A DNA stretch of 64,000 bases, from contig NW_008705570.1 of the NCBI RefSeq assembly GCF_000186865.1, positions 1,176,451 through 1,240,450 of the forward strand, written 5' to 3'. The notes beneath the pieces were generated by a model. That model was not told the origin of the DNA, ran no database searches, and saw only the letters and a list, made by a program, of their open reading frames with translations. Shown in pieces: positions 55,913 through 64,000 of this stretch; the first letter of the stretch is position 1, and every line of letters starts with the position of its first letter. A program made the translations under genes and the position numbers. Origin of the DNA: Aureococcus anophagefferens (Eukaryota; Sar; Pelagophyceae; Pelagomonadales; Pelagomonadaceae).

Positions 55913-57118
55913 ATGGTGGGCTGCGCGCGATGGCTGGGCCTCGCCGCCCTGGTCGCCGCGTCGTCGACGGCCGACGACGGCGCCTGCGGAGAAAAAGACG
56001 CGTGCGCCTACGCCATCGACGCGCCGCGGCTCCGCGTCACGGGCTGCGTCGCCCGCGGCCGCCCCGCGCCCATCGGCGGCACGACGGCGTTCTGGGTCAG
56101 GACCGAGGGGGGCATCGACGGCGGCGCGCCCGCGGGCACGGCGGGTTTGGGGCGCGAGCACGACGCGGCCGCGCTCCTGGAGCGCTTCGGCGCGCTCCGG
56201 GGCGGCGTCGTCGTCGACGTCGGCGCGGGCCGCGGCCGCCTCGAGGCCGCGCTCGGCGACGGCGTCGCCTACGCGGCCTTCGACGTGGCGTCCTACGACG
56301 GCGCGCCGCGGCCGTCGACCTACTGCGACGTCAACAAGCGCGAGTTCCCCCTGTTCCTGACGCCGGACGACGACCGCGACGGCGCGGACGCGTTCGCGTT
56401 CCTGGGCTCCTTCGAGTACGTGCTCGACAAGATGCTCGTCTTCCACCTCATCCGGCAGCACCGGGGCGCCCACGCCGTCTTCCAGTACAACTTCCGCGGG
56501 TCGACGGCGACGGCGACGACGGAGTGGGTCGCGCCGCTGAGCTTCCGCGCGTTCGCGGAAGCGGCGCATCTCGCGGACCTCGACGCGATCTTCTTCGAGG
56601 CGCCCGACGGGCCCGGCCTGAACTGGATGCAGTGCGTCGACAAGGGTTTGGACTGGGCCAACGCCTACGTCATGCCGCGCGACGGCAGCGCCGGCACCGA
56701 CCTCGTGGACCTCGTCAAAGAAAGGCTCGCGGCGAAGCACAAGGACTCGTTCTTCGTGCGGCCGGGCGAGGTCGCGGCCAAGGTCGCGGCCGTCGTCGCG
56801 GCGGACCTGGCGCGGGGCCAGGAGCCCTGCGTGCTCGAGCTCGACCCCGACGGCCATTCCTACATCATGAACGGCGAGTTCGACCGGGCGACGTGCCTCT
56901 GGGCCCACGGCGTCGACCACGCGAACACGCGCGTGCGCGCCACGCACTGGCCCGCGACGAACGAGACGACCCTCTTCCGCAGCCAGCACGTGTCCGTCGA
57001 CGAAAAAACGCCGCGGCTCGTCGCGCCGCTGGAGTTCGTCGTGCCGTCGCCGGCGTCTCTGTCCGCGTCCCTCGAGGCCGCGCGCCTCGCGTACCGGCGG
57101 GATATGGTAGGCGGTTAG
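55913..57118 (+). CDS. Secreted or lumenal SAM-methyltransferase-like protein
   Basis: The start at ATG 55913 gives 401 residues with a signal peptide (MVGCARWLGLAALVAAS). Cysteines follow early in the mature part. VVVDVGAGRGRLEAALG matches class I methyltransferase motif I, preceded by a helix containing LLERFGALRG. FDVASYDG and LGSFEYVLDKM could be later motifs, but the acidic residue after strand 2 is not clear. A C-terminal ~170-residue domain is of unknown type (contains YIMNGEFDRATCLWAHG). It lies head-to-head with the methyltransferase gene at 54018-55723, so the two could be co-expressed. Enzymatic activity is inferred only. Confidence 0.68.
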   Translation: MVGCARWLGLAALVAASSTADDGACGEKDACAYAIDAPRLRVTGCVARGRPAPIGGTTAFWVRTEGGIDGGAPAGTAGLGREHDAAALLERFGALRGGVVVDVGAGRGRLEAALGDGVAYAAFDVASYDGAPRPSTYCDVNKREFPLFLTPDDDRDGADAFAFLGSFEYVLDKMLVFHLIRQHRGAHAVFQYNFRGSTATATTEWVAPLSFRAFAEAAHLADLDAIFFEAPDGPGLNWMQCVDKGLDWANAYVMPRDGSAGTDLVDLVKERLAAKHKDSFFVRPGEVAAKVAAVVAADLARGQEPCVLELDPDGHSYIMNGEFDRATCLWAHGVDHANTRVRATHWPATNETTLFRSQHVSVDEKTPRLVAPLEFVVPSPASLSASLEAARLAYRRDMVGG

Positions 57119-57154
57119 GCTCGCGGTCGGGGGTGTGGGGTGGCGCCGGCGCGC

Positions 57155-58111
57155 CTACTTCTCGTCGGGCTGGATGTCGTCGTCGTCGGAGTCGTCGCCG
57201 GCCTTGGACTCCGCGCGGCGCTCGGGCTTCGCGGCGTCGTCGTTCGGCTCCTTGGCGCGGGACCGGCCGCCGCGGGGCCGGGACGCGCGGTCGCGGCCCT
57301 CGGCGGGCGGCGCGGCGGCGAGGCTCGCCGCCTCGGGCCGCTCCGCGCGGCGGCCGCCCGTGGCTTTGCGGCGCGGCTCCGGCGGGGGCTCGGCCTCGCG
57401 CGCGGCGTTCGCGGCGGCCGTCTCGGCCTTGAGGGCCGCGCCGGCCTCGTCGTCGGCGATGAACTCCTGGGTGACGGCCTGGAGGAGCGCGTCGAAGGTC
57501 CAGGGCTCGTTCGTCTCCTCGACCAGCGCCGGCGGCACGAGGCGGCGGCTCAACGCCGACAGGTCGATGCGCCGGCCCACGCCGCCCTTGGCGCCGCGCT
57601 GCGTCGGCGACGCCGCGCTCGGCGTGATGACGAGCTCCGCGTCGAGCTCGTGGAGCGGCGGCGGCTTGCGGCTCCGGTTCCGCGGCGCTTCCGCGACCTG
57701 CAGGGTGATGTCCTCCTCGAGCTGCTCGTCGAGATCGGGGATGATCAGGATCTCCGTGAGCTCGTCGCCGCCGCCGTTCTCGTCGGCCATGGTGCGCCGC
57801 CGGGACTTGCCCGCGTCCTCGAGCGACCCGCCGTCGCCGTCGTCGTCGTCGCCGTCGCCGCCGGCGACGCGCGACTTGCGCTCGGGCGCGCCGACGCCCC
57901 AGCCCTCCTCGACGTGCTTCCGCGCGCGCGGGGACCGGTCGCCCCGCTCGCCCTTGCTGTCGCCGCCCCGCTTCTCCTCGTTGTTCTCGTCCTCGTCGTA
58001 GGCGCGCCTAGGCCGCCGCTTCTTCGGCTTCGCGTCCGCGTCGTCGCCGCCCTTGGCCTCGCCGCCGCCGTCGAGCCAGCCGCCGCCCCCCTCGGCCTTG
58101 GCGCCGCTCAT
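57155..58111 (-). CDS. IFT43: Intraflagellar transport protein 43
   Basis: ATG 58111 gives 318 residues. The N-terminal half is charged and disordered. The IFT43 core lies at ~130-240: LIIPDLDEQLEEDITLQVAEAP, quoted here as IIPDLDEQ and LQVAEAP, then PPLHELDAEL, RRIDLSALSRRLVPP and NEPWTFDALLQAVTQEF. These follow the conserved IFT43 order (IPDL, LQVA, IDLxxL, W-D-L). IFT43 is a subunit of the IFT-A complex that drives retrograde transport in cilia and flagella, so the organism should have, or recently have had, flagella. The tail is basic and acidic by turns. Confident family call. Confidence 0.9.
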   Translation of the reverse strand: MSGAKAEGGGGWLDGGGEAKGGDDADAKPKKRRPRRAYDEDENNEEKRGGDSKGERGDRSPRARKHVEEGWGVGAPERKSRVAGGDGDDDDGDGGSLEDAGKSRRRTMADENGGGDELTEILIIPDLDEQLEEDITLQVAEAPRNRSRKPPPLHELDAELVITPSAASPTQRGAKGGVGRRIDLSALSRRLVPPALVEETNEPWTFDALLQAVTQEFIADDEAGAALKAETAAANAAREAEPPPEPRRKATGGRRAERPEAASLAAAPPAEGRDRASRPRGGRSRAKEPNDDAAKPERRAESKAGDDSDDDDIQPDEK

Positions 58112-58421
58112 GGCTCTCGTGAGGACGCGAGCGCCGCGACGGAGCGCCGGCGGCGGCGACGGCGGGCAGCTATGCGCGAGGTTCGAATGGGGCTGCCGGC
58201 ACTGGCAGCATCCACGGGGCACGATCCACTGCACGGCACCGTGCGGTGCAAGGTGCAAGCATCCCGGGAGTTTTTGGCATCAGCTCCGCCACGATTGGGC
58301 TGCAGTACTCCGAAGCCTGCGCCAGCAGAGCGCGTTCGGTCGTGACCCGCGACCCGGCGGCCCTCGCGCGCGGCCCGGCGGCCCGGCGCGAAAGCCGCCC
58401 CCGCTGCCCCGACCGCGAGCC
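58112..58421. promoter_or_regulatory. 310-base divergent promoter region with a near-palindrome
   Basis: The region separates the starts of IFT43 and the lectin gene. At about 58226-58256 it contains GCACGGCACCGTGC, a nearly perfect palindrome, next to GGTGCAAGGTGCA, so TGCA/GGTGC steps are repeated. No RFX-type X-box could be identified by eye. No gene is seen. Confidence 0.4.
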
Positions 58422-60791
58422 ATGGGCCGGTCAGCCGCCGCGGCCCTCGCCGCCCTGGGCCTCGGCGCGGCCCACGAGGTCGTGGTCTACGAGTACGTCG
58501 CCGACAAGCTGAGCTTCGCCGAGGTGGGCGCCTCCCGCGACCCCCTCCCGGAAACTCGTCGCCGTCCGAAACTCGTCCGTCGAACCCGTAGGCCGAGGCG
58601 AACTGCGCGGCGAAAGGCGGCAAGATCGCGGACGTCGACGACCCGACGACGCTGGCGCAGATCTACCAGGAGTACGTGCCGTCGACGTCCTGCGCGCCGG
58701 CGTGGATCGACGCCGTCGACGAGGAGGCCGAGGCCGCGGCGGCCCGCGCCGAGGAGATCGCCGAGCAGCTCTGCCTGATGGACGTCGAGGAGTACGCGGC
58801 CGACGACTGCGCGTACATCGGCCGCAAGTGCGTCTACGGCCACGAGGACATCCCGCCCTGGGGCAACGACGTGTCCATGGTGAACTGCAACGCGGGCATC
58901 CCCTCCATCTGCGAGTACCCGCCCGCGACGGACAACCACGACCACCTGCCGCGGCGCACGCGGGACGCGCTCGAGCGGCCGCCGCCGGACGTCGCGCGCG
59001 TCCGGCGGTCCCTCGTGGTCGTCGACGGGCACGACGATCGCGCGCCGCGTCTCTTGGAGGACGACTGCCCCGGGGGCTGGCTGAGCTACGGCGGCCGCTG
59101 CTACCAGGCCGTCGGCAACAACCAGTACTTCAGCCAGTGCCTGGAGACCTGCGCCTGCGCCGGCGGCACCCTGGCCTGCCCGCGGGACAAGGGCACGAAC
59201 ACGTTCCTGAAGAACATGGTCAAGCCGCCGAAGAACCGCGCGTGGCTCGGCGTGTCCGACGCGTTCTCCGACAAGGACGGGTCCTGGCAGTGCGTCGGCG
59301 ACGGCGAGCTGAACCGCCTGACGTACACGAACTGGGACAACTCGCTGGGCAACGGCATGGACCGGGGCGCCAACTGCGCGTCCATGGACGAGGACGGCAC
59401 GTGGGACGACGACTCCTGCAACGGCGACTACAACAACGACGACTACTCGTGCCTCTGCGAGCACGGCGGCGAGACGGCGGAGCGCTTCGTCTACCACTTC
59501 GCCGAGCAATTGATCGAGCTCAACGAGTGGCAGGACTGGCGCTTCACGGCCGACGGCGAGTCCAAGGTCTGGCCGTGCTGCGCGGGGCGGGAAAGGGTGC
59601 GAAATTCAAAGGCTCTCTTATCTCGGCCGTTTTCCACTCGTTTTGGCTGATTTTTGGACGAGCGATCATCTCTCGGAGCGCTCTCAAGCGTAGATGCTCT
59701 TTTACGGAACGCGCGCGCGCGGAAAACGCACGTTGAAGCGACGTTGAATCACCCTTCGCCTCAGGTGCTGCGCGACGTGCCAGAACGGCTGCGGCGGCGC
59801 GGGCTCCGACGAGTGCATGGACGCGGCCCACAGCGCCGTCATCGACGGCGTCGCCTACGGCGTCTGCGACAGCAACGGCGTCACGCCCTACGACGGCCAG
59901 CCCTGCCAGCGCGAGTGCGAGGAGGCGCGGTCGTGGTCCGACTTCGAGTTCGAGGAGGTGCGCCTCATGCCGCGCGGGTCGCCCTGCGGGCCGGGCTGGG
60001 CGCTGCCGGGCACGGCGGAGTCCTGCCGGTCTGCCCTGGCCCTCGTGGGGCGGTCCATGCAGACCGCGGGGCCGCTGGCGGGCTCCGCGCCGACGTGCGC
60101 GTGGTCGCTCGCGGACGGGTCCGCGGGCGCGTTCCTGCGGGACACGACCTGCGACGAGGCGACGGCGGCGGACTGGGACCGGGGCGCCGTCTGCGTGCCC
60201 TGCGACGACTGCGACGGCGTCGGCAGCCGGTGCGCGCGGCTCCGCGTCGACGACCCGCAGAAATACGCGTACGCGTCCGCGGCCGACGACGCGTCCGCCG
60301 GGTCCTCGAAGAAGGACGGCGGCCAGACCTGCAACCTCCACTGCCTCCTCCTCGTGGGCGTCATCTTCATGTTGGTGTTGTTGACGACGTGCACGTGCAT
60401 CGGCAACTACTTCCTCACGAAGGAGCGGCGCAAGTTCTCACCGACGCGCGGCAACCGCATCCCCAACGCCGTCTGGTCCGACGTCGAGCTCCAGGACGCC
60501 CACGCCATCCCCGCGGAGGCGCTCGAGGTGGGGTCCGTGCAGATGGTCGGCCGGGGCGGCTACGTGGCCGCGACGGCGGCGGACCCCGCGGACACGGCGT
60601 CGGACGCGGCCATCGCCGCGGCCGTCGGGCGCATCGACGCCGCCTGCGACCGCAGCGGCGACGACCCGGAGGCCGGCGCGCTCAAGGCCGACGGCGTCGA
60701 GGTCGACGACGGCGGCGCGCCCATGCCGCCCGTCGCGGACGTCGCGCCCGTCGTCGCGTCCGAGGTCTCCGGCGCCGAGATCTGCATCTAG
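58422..60791 (+). CDS. C-type-lectin-domain type I membrane protein, three exons
   Basis: Exons 58422-58517, 58592-59574 and 59765-60791 encode 701 residues. ATG 58422 begins a signal peptide (MGRSAAAALAALGLGAAHE). A Cys-containing region is followed by a C-type lectin domain at ~210-345: CPGGWLSYGGRCYQAV, WLGVSDAF, then TNWDNSLGN, NCASMDEDGTWDDDSC and SCLCEHG, with the W-D-D pattern used for calcium/sugar binding. After more Cys-rich modules come a transmembrane helix (LLLVGVIFMLVLLTTC) and a ~120-residue cytosolic tail. Likely a cell-surface receptor or adhesion protein. Exon joins restore KVWPCCATCQNG and SFAEANC. Confidence 0.85.
58518..58591 (+). mobile_element. Intron F: 74-nt intron flanked by GCCGAGG, GC or GT donor
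   Basis: GCCGAGG occurs at the end of exon 1 and again just after the acceptor CCCGTAG (58518-58524 and 58592-58598). If splicing uses the GC at 58518, the ancestral sequence is restored exactly (SFAEANC). A GT six bases downstream (58524) is also in frame and would give two extra residues (SFAEAEANC). The insert contains an internal partial repeat of GAAACTCGTC. Confidence 0.72.
59575..59764 (+). mobile_element. Introner copy B: 190-nt transposon-like intron, family 1
   Basis: The intron begins GTGCTGCGCG and the exon after the AG begins with the same ten bases (59575-59584 and 59765-59774). The insert begins GGGCGGGAAAGGGTG; the reverse complement of its end begins TGAGGCGAAGGGTG, forming inverted ends. 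CCTCAG supplies the 3' splice site. It matches copy A (16566-16765) including a 36-base identical block (59650-59685, against 16640-16675) and a 28-base block (59729-59756, against 16719-16746). Splicing is phase 2 and restores PCCATCQNG. Confidence 0.9.
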
Positions 60792-60957
60792 CCCTCCTCT
60801 TTTTAATTTTAAGCTGCCTATCGTCTAAACTTGGGTGCTGCGGCGCGCGGCCGCTTTTTTGCGGATTTGCGCTGCTCGATCCCTTCAATAAGACTTCACC
60901 GTCAGCCAGGCCGCCGTCCACAGCAATGAGCATCGTCCCAATGAACACCACCTAGAC

Positions 60958-62719
60958 ATGGACTCCAACGACGCGCTGATGCAACAGGACGTCACGGATG
61001 CTGCGCAAGAGGAGCCGGACGCCGCGCCGGACACGCCGCGCAGCGATCACAGCCTGAGCATCGACCCGCCCAGCGACCCCGAGCCGCAGCCCTGGCGCGC
61101 GCCCTGGACCCAGCTGCGATGCTTCTACGGGCGCCTCGGCGGCGCCTTTGGCTGGCGCTACGTGGCGACGGTGTCGCTGACCTACGGCGTGAACCAGGGC
61201 GTCGGCGAGGCGCTGCTCTTCGGCGCGCAGAAGTACTTCTTCCTCGACGACCTCGGGCTCAGCGCCGCGCGCGCGAGCCAGCTCGACGGCTTCTCCAACA
61301 TCCCTTGGCAGATCAAGGCCGTCTACGGCATGGCCTCCGATAGTTACGCGCTCTGGGGCGGCCTGCGCAAGGCGCCCTACATGGTCTGCGCGGGCGTCGG
61401 CGGCGTGCTGGCCGCTTTGGCGCTCGGCGCGGCCCGCACGCGCAACGTCGGCGCCGTCGCGCTGCTCCTCGTCGTCGCGAACCTGTCCATCGCGTCGCCG
61501 GACGTCATGGTCGACGGCGCGACGGCGGAGCGGTGCCGGACGCACCCAAAGCTCGCCGCGGATCTCCAATCGTTGAGCTGGGGCAGTCTCTACGCGACGT
61601 CGCTTTTGGCGAACGTCGCCATGGGCTACCTCGTCCAGCCGGACGTTCTAGGAGCGCGCGGCTGCTTCGGGCTCATGACGCTGACGTCGCTCGCCGTGCT
61701 CCTCCCCGCGGCGGCGGGCTGGCTCGGCGAGGTTCCCGACGCGGCGCGGCCGGCGCGCGCGCGGCGCCCCCGAAGCTCGACGCGCAGCGGTCCGCGGTGT
61801 TCCGCTGCGCGGGCGCGACCTGCGCGACGTCGCTCGCCATCGGGAACCTGCAGGCGTTCTACCGGCGCGACGACGCGGACGCGGTCGTCGGCTCGCTGAC
61901 CGTCGGCCTCGGCCTCTGCCTCTCGCTCTTCATCTTCCGCGGTTGAAGACGATCTCGCGGGACCTCGCGTCGGCGGCGGTCTTCATCTTCCTCAGCGGCG
62001 CGCTGAGCCCGGCGACGGAGGTCATGTTCGCCTGGTTCCACGACGACGAGAAGGACGACGGGAATTGCGCGAAGCGGTGCGCCGAGGGCGACGAGGACTG
62101 CGGCTGGGCCCGGGACCGCGGCTACCCGTGCATCGGCAGCGTCTACTACGGCTACATGCGCGCGACGGGCCGCGTCTTCGGCCTCGTGGGCATCATTCTG
62201 TACAACAAGTACCTGAGCCGGTGGCCGTACCGGCGCGTCTTCGCGCTCGGGTACCTCGTGACGTTTTTGGCGAACCTGTTGGATCTGGTCTGGGTGACGC
62301 GGACGAACCTGGCGCTCGGCCTCGACGACGAGTTCTTTTTGCTGGGGTTGGAGGTGGTCCAGCCCGTCGTGTCGCGCCTCGCGTCCATGCCCATGTTCGT
62401 GCTGGCCGCGAAGCTGTGTCCCGCGAACGTCGAAGCGACGCTCTTCGCGCTGCTCATGGGGCTGTCGAATTTTGGGAGCGTCGTCGGCATCTACAACGGC
62501 GTCGCGCTGCTCCACCTCTTCGGCGGCGTCGACGCGCCGGAATTCCCGCGCCTGTCGGCCTTCGTGGCGACGCGGACGCTGTGCTACCTCGCGCCGTTCG
62601 CGCTCGTGTTTGTCTTGGTGCCCGCGGGCGGGCCGGACGACGACGCGGACGACGACGACGGGCCCGCGGCGCTCGAGCTCGTGGGGACGGACAGCGCGGA
62701 GGAGCGCGCGCTCGTGTAA
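60958..62719 (+). CDS. BT1-family (folate-biopterin type) transporter with two frame breaks
   Basis: ATG 60958. Multiple transmembrane segments and BT1-type phrases are present: GVNQGVGEALLFGAQKYFF, NIPWQIKAVYGMASDSYALWG, SIASPDVMVDGATAERC and CPANVEATLFALLMGLSNFGSVVG. The last is the best BT1 signature (usually CP.GVEATLFA). In pterin and folate transport the family works at plasma and plastid membranes. The reading frame shifts near 61760-61775 (after a run of five C) and again near 61941-61945. Each shift is repaired by one additional base. An acidic cytosolic tail ends the protein. About 586 residues if both shifts are artefacts. Confidence 0.85.
61766..61772 (+). other. First frame break in the BT1 gene at a C run
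   Basis: The frame changes from phase 1 to phase 0 here; five consecutive C are present. An alternative is a 44-base GT-AG intron at 61732-61775, which also joins the frames, but its 3' exon starts CTC rather than GT as in nearly all other introns of the window. Confidence 0.5.
61938..61946 (+). other. Second frame break in the BT1 gene
   Basis: The phase 0 frame stops at TGA 61944 while phase 2 carries the conserved LKTISRDLASAAVFIF. One additional base near CGCGGTTGA joins them. A 47-base GT-AG intron (61902-61948) also fits by phase but would delete a likely transmembrane segment (GLCLSLFIF). Confidence 0.5.
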
Positions 62720-62959
62720 TATTTAGTCAGTCCAAGGAGAAATTAGACCTTACTCGTAAGGCTGTCTGCCTGTCGCCCCCCGCAACGCTAACCCCGCGCC
62801 GAACCTGCCGGCAGCCTAACGTGCGGCTAAGTGTGCGGCTCGGCTTTAAGCAAGTCTTTAAGCTCGGCTGGTACCGGCCGGAGAAGCCAGAGATGCCGGC
62901 AAGATCCGCCCGGTGGGTGGGCGCTGGGTGGCGCATCTGACTTGCCCGAGCAGCCCGCT

Positions 62960-64000
62960 ATGGAGACTCCGAAGGTGAAGGCTGAATTCGACCAAGCGGA
63001 CTACGACGCGCTGCTGAAGCATTACTACGAGCCCATCGTGCAGCACAACGTCGAGCTGCCCGGCGGCCGGACGCTCCGGCGGCAAACATCGCCGCCGCGA
63101 ATTAATCAAGAATCACCTGGTTTCAGGGCGCTGCGGAAGACGATTGAGGGTCTCAAGAAATCAAACGCTGTCAGCAAGATCTACCAGCTGCTCCGCGAGC
63201 TCAACGCGTGGGAGACGCGACCGCCGTCGCTCGGGGGCGCGCTGCCGTCGTGGCAACGCGGCTTGGCGGAGGAGAGCGCCGTGACGGAGACGATCGACCT
63301 CACGGCGGAAGAAACCGTTATAGATGTCGACACGTACATCATCGACGTGTTGCTCGTGGGCGTCGTCCGGCCCAAGCCCGACCCCGACGGCGGCGCCCCG
63401 CGCATGGTCGCGGTCGCCGAACCGGCGCCGTTCCAGGTAAAGCGCGAGGCTGACGGAGGCGAACAGTCCGGCGCCGAGACCGACGACTACGAGGCCGCGC
63501 CCCTGGTCGCTTCTCAAGATGGCGACTCTCAAGATGAAGAACCTCGGCCGCGCGCGGCCGGTAACGCCGCAACGGCGCCCACGCCCGCGTCAGCCACGAT
63601 GTCGGCGCGCTACAATCCGGAGCCGCCCGCGGGCGCCATGCTTGACAAGGCGGTGGCGTGGGACGGCGAATGGTACCACAGCGGTTCCAAGAAGCTCCGG
63701 CCGCTGTGGGTGGTGAAGGATCCGGACGGCTTCCGCGTGCGCTGGAGCGACCGCACGGAGTGCGTCGTGGACAAGGACGAGGTGCGGCAGCACGGCAAGC
63801 GCATGAAACCCGTCCCCGCGTCGCCTGCGCCCGCGCCCACGCGGGGGAAGCCCGCGGCTGCCAAGGCACCATCCAAGAAGGCGACCGTCGCCAAGGCCGC
63901 GCCGACCAAGGCGAAGACAAAGGCGCCGGTCAAGGCCTCGGTGACGAAGAAAAAGGCGTCCAAGCCCAAGCGCAAACCAACGATCGAGTTCCTCGAGTTC
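62960..64000 (+). CDS. Lys-rich nuclear-type protein with SUMO-interaction-like motifs, 3' end outside window
   Basis: Open from ATG 62960 to the last base; 347 residues visible. After a helical N-terminus (FDQADYDALLKHYYEPIV), residues ~112-130 contain ETIDLTAEE, TVIDVD and YIIDVLL, three hydrophobic cores next to acidic residues as in SUMO-interacting motifs. A later domain (WDGEWYHSGSKKLRPLWVVKDPDGFRVRW) is chromo/Tudor-like in length and aromatic content. The end is a histone-H1-like Lys/Ala/Pro tail. Nuclear or chromatin association is inferred. Codons are less GC-rich in the first 600 bases. Confidence 0.6.
   Translation, partial: METPKVKAEFDQADYDALLKHYYEPIVQHNVELPGGRTLRRQTSPPRINQESPGFRALRKTIEGLKKSNAVSKIYQLLRELNAWETRPPSLGGALPSWQRGLAEESAVTETIDLTAEETVIDVDTYIIDVLLVGVVRPKPDPDGGAPRMVAVAEPAPFQVKREADGGEQSGAETDDYEAAPLVASQDGDSQDEEPRPRAAGNAATAPTPASATMSARYNPEPPAGAMLDKAVAWDGEWYHSGSKKLRPLWVVKDPDGFRVRWSDRTECVVDKDEVRQHGKRMKPVPASPAPAPTRGKPAAAKAPSKKATVAKAAPTKAKTKAPVKASVTKKKASKPKRKPTIEFLEF

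Noticed and set aside
1..64000. tRNA, rRNA, CRISPR arrays, bacterial operon signals
   Set aside because: None could be recognised. No tRNA-like cloverleaf with a GTTCGA loop stood out in the intergenic regions, and the repeats seen are too few and too irregular for CRISPR.

Overview
The window looks like nuclear DNA of a photosynthetic stramenopile, most likely a pelagophyte alga of the Aureococcus/Pelagomonas type. I infer this from several things seen together: very high GC coding sequence, about 34 protein genes in 64 kb, most genes in one exon, presequences with an ALAPP-type plastid motif, and short introns that look transposon-made (introners), a feature known from Aureococcus. IFT43, CEP120-like and SHIPPO-like genes suggest that the organism keeps flagellar genes. 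The species call is inference.

Layout. 1-8.6 kb: a sulfatase cut by the window edge, membrane and secreted proteins, a kelch/MYND protein, and a glycosyltransferase with an apparent frameshift. 8.6-24 kb: an EF-hand coiled-coil protein, an ankyrin protein, a CEP120-like protein, a small secreted protein, a 1,643-residue LRR protein carrying an introner, a MYND/RING/Sel1 protein and an ABC1-type atypical kinase. 24-34 kb: a long alpha-actinin/spectrin-like protein, an F-box protein that seems to carry an H3-like and an H4-like histone fold, a membrane protein and a PDE12-like nuclease. 34.2-35.3 kb is the longest stretch without a gene. 35.3-48.9 kb: a small myristoylation-type protein, an Ala-rich WW protein, a Lys-tailed coiled-coil protein, CLPTM1, a 72-residue two-exon membrane protein, an exportin-6-like receptor, a HAD phosphatase and a PH/PDZ protein. 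48.9-64 kb: a coiled-coil/beta-propeller protein, a SHIPPO-repeat protein, an intron-bearing membrane protein, two methyltransferase-like proteins (one with three exons), IFT43, a three-exon C-type lectin membrane protein, a BT1-type transporter with two frame breaks, and a nuclear-looking protein open at the right edge.

Genes are packed head-to-head and tail-to-tail. Several convergent pairs are separated by fewer than 10 bases or overlap at their stop codons. The genes do not form one pathway; the recurring themes are flagellum/centriole, secretion or cell surface, and plastid.

Two results matter most. First, introns that had split genes into separate reading frames can be resolved as insertions: the intron begins inside a short duplicated piece of exon, and the inserted element brings the AG. 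One element family occurs twice, once in each transcriptional orientation. A second, shorter family also occurs twice. Second, the protein at 29444-30667 looks like an F-box protein fused to an H3-H4-type histone doublet.
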